A stretch of 6,429 bases of DNA, taken from positions 1-6,429 of the forward strand of contig CAJLWS010000093.1 of assembly GCA_905210385.1 (NCBI GenBank), read 5' to 3'. The notes under the pieces are model-generated. The model was not told the DNA's origin, made no database searches, and saw only the letters and a list, made by a program, of their open reading frames with translations. Made by a program: the position numbers and the translations under genes. The stretch comes from an uncultured Eubacteriales bacterium (GTDB lineage Bacteria > Bacillota > Clostridia > Oscillospirales > Oscillospiraceae). This document shows, piece by piece, positions 1 to 3,503 of this stretch (position 1 is its first letter; the number at the start of each line of letters is the position of its first letter).

Positions 1-36
1 CTTATCCTTCATCTTTTTTCTTCACTTGTCCAATAT

Positions 37-56
37 GTATTGTAATCCTACAGTAT
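37..56. promoter_or_regulatory. Imperfect inverted repeat upstream of the dCMP deaminase promoter
   Basis: The arms GTATTGTA (37-44) and TACAGTAT (49-56) flank the spacer ATCC. Six of eight arm positions pair, including a perfect TGTA/TACA core. It lies about 27 bases upstream of the -35 box, in AT-rich DNA with no credible ORF. It could be a binding site for a dimeric regulator, but I do not recognise the family and chance cannot be excluded in such sequence. Confidence 0.22.
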
Positions 57-63
57 CCGTAAA

Positions 64-85
64 CAATGTGTGAATTTGCACATTG
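64..85. promoter_or_regulatory. 22-bp palindrome overlapping the -35 box, Crp/Fnr-like half-site spacing
   Basis: Perfect 7-base arms CAATGTG (64-70) and CACATTG (79-85) are separated by 8 bases, and the central AATT also pairs, so 9 of 11 position pairs are symmetric. The core TGTG-N8-CACA has the spacing of Crp/Fnr-superfamily sites (TGTGA-N6-TCACA), although the inner A/T of the consensus is replaced by T/G. The centre, 74.5, falls near -43 relative to the predicted transcription start at about 118. That is close to the -41.5 position of class II activator sites, and the right arm covers the first bases of the -35 box. Activation and repression are both possible. The palindrome is seen directly; the regulator family is an inference. 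Confidence 0.42.
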
Positions 86-111
86 CGTCAAACCCGAAAA
101 CTTGATATACT
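83..111 (+). promoter_or_regulatory. Sigma-A-type promoter of the dCMP deaminase gene
   Basis: The -35 box TTGCGT (83-88) and the -10 box TATACT (106-111) are separated by exactly 17 bases, and a TG at 103-104 gives an extended -10 (TGn). The predicted start of transcription is about 118, leaving a 5' leader of roughly 30 bases. The ribosome binding site AAAGGAG (135-141) lies 6 bases before the ATG at 148. Bases 1-62 upstream are AT-rich and hold no recognisable gene. Confidence 0.75.
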
Positions 112-147
112 TTAAGGCAAAAAAGCGTCAGGAGAAAGGAGAGCCCC

Positions 148-633
148 ATGGATCGAATCGACAAAGAGAATTACTACCTGGACATTGCCCAAACCGTCCT
201 GGAGCGGTCCACCTGTCTGCGCCGGTGCTACGGCGCCATCGTGGTCAACCACGATGAGATCGTCTCCACCGGCTACAACGGCGCCCCGCGGGGGAGGAAG
301 AACTGCGCCGACCTGGGCTACTGCACCCGGGAAGCCATGCACATTCCCTCCGGAGAGCGGTATGAGCTGTGCCGGTCAGTACACGCCGAAGCCAACGCCA
401 TCATCTCCGCCTCTCGCAGGGAGGTGCTGGGCGCCACGCTATACATGGCCTGCCGCAACCCGGTGACAGGCGAGCTGGTCCCCGGCTCCACCTCCTGCTC
501 CATGTGCCGCCGGCTGATCATCAATGCGGGCATCGCCAAGGTGGTCATCCGTGACACGCCCACCGAATATCGGGTAGTAGATGTGCAGCGGGACTGGGTC
601 GACGAGGACGATTCCCTACCCCAGCCGTCCTGA
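148..633 (+). CDS. dCMP deaminase (ComEB-like cytidine/deoxycytidylate deaminase family)
   Basis: This 161-residue cytosolic zinc enzyme should convert dCMP to dUMP, the substrate of thymidylate synthase. The N-terminal STCLRRCYGAIVV and STGYNGAP (40-47) blocks are typical of deoxycytidylate deaminases. The catalytic zinc site is H79-A-E81, with E81 as proton shuttle, plus C117 and C120 in SCSMC; RRLIINAGI follows, as in the family. Further cysteines (C53, C59, C75) could hold a structural zinc. The usual proline before the first zinc cysteine (PCxxC) is serine here. The length is normal for the family. The start is fixed by AAAGGAG six bases upstream. The gene has its own promoter and its own terminator, so it is probably monocistronic and regulated apart from the downstream cluster. 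A comEB-type competence role is not implied, because no comEA or comEC is nearby. Family assignment is firm; exact substrate specificity is inferred. Confidence 0.93.
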   Translation: MDRIDKENYYLDIAQTVLERSTCLRRCYGAIVVNHDEIVSTGYNGAPRGRKNCADLGYCTREAMHIPSGERYELCRSVHAEANAIISASRREVLGATLYMACRNPVTGELVPGSTSCSMCRRLIINAGIAKVVIRDTPTEYRVVDVQRDWVDEDDSLPQPS

Positions 634-638
634 GATAA

Positions 639-665
639 GCCCCGGTCCATAGACCGGGGTCTTTT
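639..665 (+). terminator. Intrinsic terminator after the dCMP deaminase gene
   Basis: A perfect 8-bp stem, CCCCGGTC (640-647) with GACCGGGG (652-659), closes on the tetraloop CATA. It is extended by a G-T pair at 639/660 and followed by CTTTT (661-665). It begins six bases after the stop codon and separates this gene from the next promoter. Confidence 0.88.
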
Positions 666-687
666 CCGTTTCGGCGGGATTTCACAG

Positions 688-716
688 TTGTCATTTCCCC
701 GCCTTTCGTGTAAAAT
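688..716 (+). promoter_or_regulatory. Promoter of the dnaD-like / dnaC-like / dtd cluster
   Basis: The -35 box TTGTCA (688-693), a 17-base spacer and the -10 box TAAAAT (711-716) make a near-consensus sigma-A promoter. The predicted transcription start, about 723, is only ten bases before the in-frame ATG at 733, which leaves no room for a Shine-Dalgarno sequence for that codon. This supports translation from the later TTG at 757. Confidence 0.72.
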
Positions 717-735
717 AAAACTCTGACCAAACATG

Positions 736-748
736 AGGAAAGGGGAGG
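736..748 (+). promoter_or_regulatory. Ribosome binding site that favours a TTG start at 757
   Basis: The purine run AGGAAAGGGGAGG ends 8 bases before TTG 757-759, which is in frame with the ATG at 733 (codon 9 of that longer reading). No comparable site precedes the ATG. The Shine-Dalgarno-like run would therefore sit inside the longer ORF, which usually signals that the downstream codon is the real start. Confidence 0.6.
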
Positions 749-756
749 CGTCGGGC

Positions 757-1731
757 TTGTCCGCACTGCTGCTGCCCAATGAAATACTGGCCATGCCCGC
801 CCAGTCCGCCCGGCGGCTGGTGGAGTCGGGGGATGGGGACGCCGCCCTGCTCTACCTGGCCCTGCTGGACCGGGGAACAGGGCCGGACGGCGCCCGGACC
901 CGGCTACACTGCTCCCAGGATCGGCTGGAGCGGGCCTGGCAGCGGTTAGCCGCCTTGGGGTTGGTGGAGCAAAAGCATCCCCCGGCTCCTCCGACGCCAG
1001 CCCCGGAGGAGAAACCCCCGGAGTATAGTCGGAAGGACCTGGCCGATGCCCTGGAGCGGGAGCCGGACTTTCAAAACCTTTATCAGGAGGTGGAGCGGAT
1101 CGTCAGTCGCCCTCTGACAGACAACGATCTGAAATGCCTGTATACCATCTATGACCATCTGGCGCTGCCCTCAGAGGTCATCCTGTTGCTCACCGGATAC
1201 ACCGCCCGCCGCCTGCGCCGGCACAAACAGCGCGGAAACGGCAGCAGCCTCCGGCTCCGGGTGCCCCAGATCCAGAAGGAGGCCTTCCGGTGGAAGCGCT
1301 TGGGGGTGGACACGGTGGAGCGGGCAGAGGAATACCTGCGACGGCAGGAACTGGTGGACCGTCGGGAGTGGAAGATCCTGTCCATCATTGGCGCATCCAC
1401 CCCCCGGGCCGCGGTGGAGAAGGAGCGGGAGTACATCGAGCAATGGGTGGAGATGGGGATGAGCGACGAGCTCATCGCTCTGGCCTATGAGCGGACGGTC
1501 TACCAGAAGAAAGAGATGAACTGGCCCTACATGAACCGAATCCTGCAGTCCTGGCACCAGGCGGGATACACCACCGCCCAGCAGGTACGCACGGAGGACC
1601 GCCCGCCCCAGCGCCGGCGGAGCGGGCGCAAGCAGGCCGGGCCGGAGAGCTTCCAGCCCAGCCAGGAGCGCATCCGGAAGAACGCGGACTGGTTGGATGA
1701 ATTTTTGAAAGAGCAGGAGAAAGGCGGGTGA
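757..1731 (+). CDS. DnaD-domain replication initiation protein (DnaD/DnaB-like)
   Basis: Probable helicase-loading cofactor acting at the replication origin or at restart sites with the ATPase encoded next to it. From TTG 757 it is 324 residues; from ATG 733 it would be 332. Numbering from the ATG: residues 15-80 look like the winged-helix DnaD/DnaB N-domain (LLLPNEIL onward). Residues 82-97 are a proline-rich linker. Two DDBH2-type helical repeats follow, at about 112-205 and 211-280. The second ends in the family motif Y-x3-I-x3-W (Y266, I270, W274). The first keeps the tryptophan (W187) followed by GVDTVERAEEYL but has lost the tyrosine and isoleucine. The tail (286-332) is basic, then acidic and helical. 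The gene is six bases upstream of the DnaC-like gene, matching the dnaB-dnaI pairing of Bacillus. Family is firm; whether it corresponds functionally to DnaD or DnaB cannot be told from sequence alone. Confidence 0.86.
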   Translation: MSALLLPNEILAMPAQSARRLVESGDGDAALLYLALLDRGTGPDGARTRLHCSQDRLERAWQRLAALGLVEQKHPPAPPTPAPEEKPPEYSRKDLADALEREPDFQNLYQEVERIVSRPLTDNDLKCLYTIYDHLALPSEVILLLTGYTARRLRRHKQRGNGSSLRLRVPQIQKEAFRWKRLGVDTVERAEEYLRRQELVDRREWKILSIIGASTPRAAVEKEREYIEQWVEMGMSDELIALAYERTVYQKKEMNWPYMNRILQSWHQAGYTTAQQVRTEDRPPQRRRSGRKQAGPESFQPSQERIRKNADWLDEFLKEQEKGG

Positions 1732-1737
1732 CCCGGC

Positions 1738-2742
1738 ATGGCGTTTGAACCGGGGGTGACGCGGCAAGCGATGGTGCAGCTGCAGCGCCGGAAAGAGGAT
1801 CGGGTGCGCCGCCGGGAGCGGCTGGAGCGGGAGCTGTACCGGCAGGAGCCAGAGCTGGAGCGGCTGGACCGGGACCTTCGGGGCACCATGGCGGAGCTGG
1901 CCGGACTTCTGGCTACCGGCAAGCCCCTGGAGGCCGGTGGGCCGGAGATCGCCGCCGTACGGGAGCGCAACCTGGCGCTCCAGAAGCGGCGGGAAGAGCT
2001 GCTGCGCCGGCTGGGTCATGAGCCCTCAGAACTGGAGGATACTCCGGACTGCCCCCTGTGCGGGGATACCGGCTGGACGGACGGCAGGATGTGCCGGTGT
2101 CTGAAGCAACTATGCGTCCAGGAGCAGATGAGACGGCTAACCAGCCTGATGAACCTGACGGAGGAGCAGTCCTTTGACAAGCTCCGGCTGGACGTGTACT
2201 CCGACCTGCCCTGGCAGGGGCAAGAGCGGTCCCCGCGGGAGCAGATGCGGCGCATCGTAACGGTCTGCGAGGGCTTTGCCCGGCAGTTTCCAGACTACCC
2301 ACTGAAGAACCTGTTGCTGTCCGGCGGCACCGGACTGGGCAAGACCTTCCTGTCCGGCTGCATCGCACGGGAGGTGTCCCGGCGGGGCTACTCGGTGGTA
2401 TATGAGACGGCCATCAACCTATTTTCCGTCTTTGAGGTTCGGCGGTTTACCCGGGACGCAGAGGAGGAGCGCCAGGCCCGGGAGGACGCCCGTCGCTACC
2501 TGCGCTGTGACCTGCTGATTCTGGACGACCTGGGTAGCGAGATGACCAGTCCTCTGGCCCAGGCGGCCTTATACGAAGTGATCAACAGCCGGATTCAAGC
2601 GGATCGGCGCACCATCATCTCCACCAACCTCTCCCTGGAGCAGATGGGCGAGCGGTACACCCCGCAGATCGTCTCCCGGATCGGCGGGCTGTTTCGGGAG
2701 CTGACCTTTTACGGGGAGGATATCCGGCGCAGGGGCCGATGA
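1738..2742 (+). CDS. DnaC/DnaI-like AAA+ replicative helicase loader
   Basis: This 334-residue ATPase is expected to load the hexameric DnaB-type helicase onto single-stranded DNA. The N-terminal part (about 10-100) is highly charged and predicted coiled coil, likely the helicase-contact region. A four-cysteine zinc motif CxxC-x10-CxC follows (C105, C108, C119, C121), as in the zinc-binding N-domain of DnaI. The AAA+ core shows Walker A GGTGLGKT (196-203, with K202 and T203), Walker B LLILDDLG (259-266, with D263 and D264), sensor 1 in IISTNLS (N297), and an arginine-finger candidate R314 in SRIGGLF. All key ATPase residues are present. The start lies six bases after the upstream stop; AGGAG at 1715-1719 is rather distant, so translation may be coupled to the preceding gene. 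Phage or transposon IstB-like ATPases are related, but the zinc motif, length and DnaD neighbour favour the chromosomal loader. Confidence 0.9.
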   Translation: MAFEPGVTRQAMVQLQRRKEDRVRRRERLERELYRQEPELERLDRDLRGTMAELAGLLATGKPLEAGGPEIAAVRERNLALQKRREELLRRLGHEPSELEDTPDCPLCGDTGWTDGRMCRCLKQLCVQEQMRRLTSLMNLTEEQSFDKLRLDVYSDLPWQGQERSPREQMRRIVTVCEGFARQFPDYPLKNLLLSGGTGLGKTFLSGCIAREVSRRGYSVVYETAINLFSVFEVRRFTRDAEEERQAREDARRYLRCDLLILDDLGSEMTSPLAQAALYEVINSRIQADRRTIISTNLSLEQMGERYTPQIVSRIGGLFRELTFYGEDIRRRGR

Positions 2743-2778
2743 GATGCGCCAGGAAACACGGGAAAGGAGACGCGGACA

Positions 2779-3213
2779 ATGCGGGCAGTGGTGACCCGGG
2801 TGAAACAGGCCCGGGTGGAGATTGACGGGCACGTCAACGGCCAAATCGGCCAGGGGTTTTTGGTCCTGCTAGGCGTGGGGCCGGAGGACACCCCTGACAC
2901 CGCGGACCGAATGGCGGACAAGGTGTGCGGCCTGCGGGTGTTTGAAGATGAGAACGGGAAGATGAACCTGAACTTGCAGACAGCAGGGGGCTCCATCCTG
3001 GTGGTGAGCCAGTTCACCCTATACGCCGACACCTCCTCCCGCCGTCCGGGCTTTACCGGGGCGGCCAAGCCTGACACGGCCATTCCCCTCTATGAGCGGT
3101 TCATGGAGCAGTGCCGGGCGCGGGGCTTTACGGTGGAGCACGGGGAGTTTGGGGCAGATATGCAGGTATTCTCCCAGAACGACGGTCCGGTGACCATCCT
3201 GCTGGAAGTGTGA
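2779..3213 (+). CDS. dtd: D-aminoacyl-tRNA deacylase (D-Tyr-tRNA deacylase)
   Basis: This 144-residue cytosolic enzyme hydrolyses D-aminoacyl-tRNAs, freeing tRNA mischarged with D-amino acids (or with glycine on tRNA-Ala). Length and both active-site signatures match the family: SQFT at 77-80, followed by LYAD, and the Gly-cisPro motif in NDGPVT at 134-139. SRRPGF (87-92) corresponds to the conserved RRPSF block. The ribosome binding site AAAGGAG (2763-2769) is nine bases before the ATG. It lies 36 bases after the helicase loader gene and probably shares its transcript. In many Firmicutes dtd follows rel(A); here it sits between replication and mismatch-repair genes. Confidence 0.95.
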   Translation: MRAVVTRVKQARVEIDGHVNGQIGQGFLVLLGVGPEDTPDTADRMADKVCGLRVFEDENGKMNLNLQTAGGSILVVSQFTLYADTSSRRPGFTGAAKPDTAIPLYERFMEQCRARGFTVEHGEFGADMQVFSQNDGPVTILLEV

Positions 3214-3214
3214 G

Positions 3215-3232
3215 GTCTGGGGAGACCCAGAC
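3215..3232 (+). other. Hairpin with GNRA tetraloop just after dtd, possible weak terminator
   Basis: A perfect 7-bp stem, GTCTGGG (3215-3221) with CCCAGAC (3226-3232), closes on GAGA, a stable GNRA loop. It starts two bases after the dtd stop codon. The bases after it (AATGGATTGTTT) hold no continuous T run, so termination would be inefficient. It may instead stabilise the 3' end of the upstream mRNA or allow partial read-through into mutL. Confidence 0.5.
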
Positions 3233-3244
3233 AATGGATTGTTT

Positions 3245-3259
3245 CGCGCCATAGGCGCG
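3245..3259 (+). other. Small GC hairpin upstream of the truncated mutL start
   Basis: CGCGCC (3245-3250), loop ATA, GGCGCG (3254-3259): a perfect 6-bp GC stem. It ends about eight bases before the AAGGAGG ribosome binding site (3268-3274) of the short ORF at 3281, and GTGTTTG follows it. It could be a second weak terminator arm or part of the leader of the original mutL start. Confidence 0.35.
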
Positions 3260-3280
3260 GTGTTTGCAAGGAGGCAAGAC

Positions 3281-3352
3281 ATGCCTGTCATCAGACAATT
3301 GGACCCCCATGTGGCCGATCTCATCGCTGCCGGCGAGGTGGTGGAGCGGCCG
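3281..3352 (+). repeat. Direct repeat, upstream copy (partner 3504-3575)
   Basis: Twenty-four codons align without gaps to 3504-3575, offset by 223 bases. Codons 4-24 match at 59 of 63 positions by hand count. The four differences are AGA/AAA (Arg/Lys), TTG/CTG, GAC/GAT and GCT/GCC, the last three silent. Codons 2-3 differ at five of six bases. Two runs of 23 and 24 identical bases make up most of the repeat, so homologous or site-specific recombination between copies is conceivable. Confidence 0.9.
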
Positions 3353-3412
3353 TTCCCCAGCGGCTGGAGCCGCCGGGGCCCCCAAGAGATTTATCCTGCG
3401 CGGCGGAAGTGA
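3281..3412 (+). pseudogene. Truncated extra copy of the mutL 5' end (43-codon ORF)
   Basis: An ATG preceded by a perfect AAGGAGG six bases upstream opens a 43-codon ORF ending at TGA 3410-3412. Residues 7-24, LDPHVADLIAAGEVVERP, are identical to the MutL N-terminus encoded at 3504. Residues 4-6 are IRQ instead of IKQ, and residues 2-3 are PV instead of AQ. After ERP the similarity stops abruptly at 3352/3353, and the remaining 19 residues read into palindromic DNA with no recognisable relation to MutL. It therefore lacks nearly all of the ATPase domain, including the catalytic glutamate. It may be the original mutL start left behind by an insertion, or an element-borne copy. Because its translation signals are intact it could still be translated as a leader peptide. 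Confidence 0.85.
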
Positions 3413-3487
3413 ATTCCGCCTTGCGCCAAGGTTTTTGCGGAGCGAAAACGCTTGTACGCCGGATTTCCGGCGTGAGGCCGGCCGCTC
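3344..3487. repeat. Palindrome-rich inserted segment bounded by 9-bp inverted repeats
   Basis: GAGCGGCCG (3344-3352, also the last three mutL codons of the broken copy) and CGGCCGCTC (3479-3487) are perfect inverted repeats around 126 bases. Inside are several hairpins. At 3355-3378, CCCC/GGGG and GCGGC/GCCGC stems around loop TGGA have one A-C mismatch. At 3402-3420, GGCGGAA/TTCCGCC closes on GTGAA, extended by GCGC (3398-3401) with GCGC (3423-3426). At 3419-3431, CCTTG/CAAGG is followed directly by TTTTT. At 3441-3452, AGCG/CGCT closes on AAAA. At 3456-3473, ACGCCGG/CCGGCGT closes on ATTT. No protein function is recognisable in any frame. The pattern suits a non-autonomous palindromic element (MITE- or REP-like) or an integration scar; a structured RNA leader is the alternative. 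Confidence 0.55.
3474..3487. repeat. 14-base inverted copy of mutL codons at 3567-3580
   Basis: The sequence GAGGCCGGCCGCTC is the exact reverse complement of 3567-3580, which encodes E-R-P-A-S of MutL, the very stretch where the upstream copy breaks off. It lies four bases before the purine-rich ribosome binding site of full-length mutL. In RNA the two arms could pair and enclose the start region of mutL in a loop of 79 bases. Part of the match is the self-palindrome GGCCGGCC, which lowers its surprise value. Confidence 0.6.
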
Positions 3488-3503
3488 TTAGAGGAGGAGA
3501 ATG

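Noticed and set aside
26..54. TTGTCC-N17-TACAGT as an additional promoter upstream of the dCMP deaminase gene
   Set aside because: The boxes match consensus poorly and a much better promoter with an extended -10 lies at 83-111.
3419..3436. CCTTG-CGC-CAAGG followed by TTTTT as a true intrinsic terminator
   Set aside because: The stem is only 5 bp and competes with the stronger 3402-3420 hairpin. It may pause polymerase but is too weak to list as a terminator.
3452..3480. TTGTAC as a -35 box for a mutL-specific promoter
   Set aside because: At 17 bases the corresponding -10 position is AGGCCG, and I found no convincing -10 elsewhere in the gap.
3264..3491. 75-residue plus-strand ORF across the dtd-mutL gap
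   Set aside because: It has no suitable ribosome binding site, crosses the palindromic segment and resembles no known protein. It overlaps, in another frame, the clear mutL-derived ORF at 3281.
3214..3503. CRISPR array or tRNA/rRNA gene in the dtd-mutL gap
   Set aside because: There are no regularly spaced repeats, no cloverleaf and no rRNA-like segments; the inverted repeats differ from one another.
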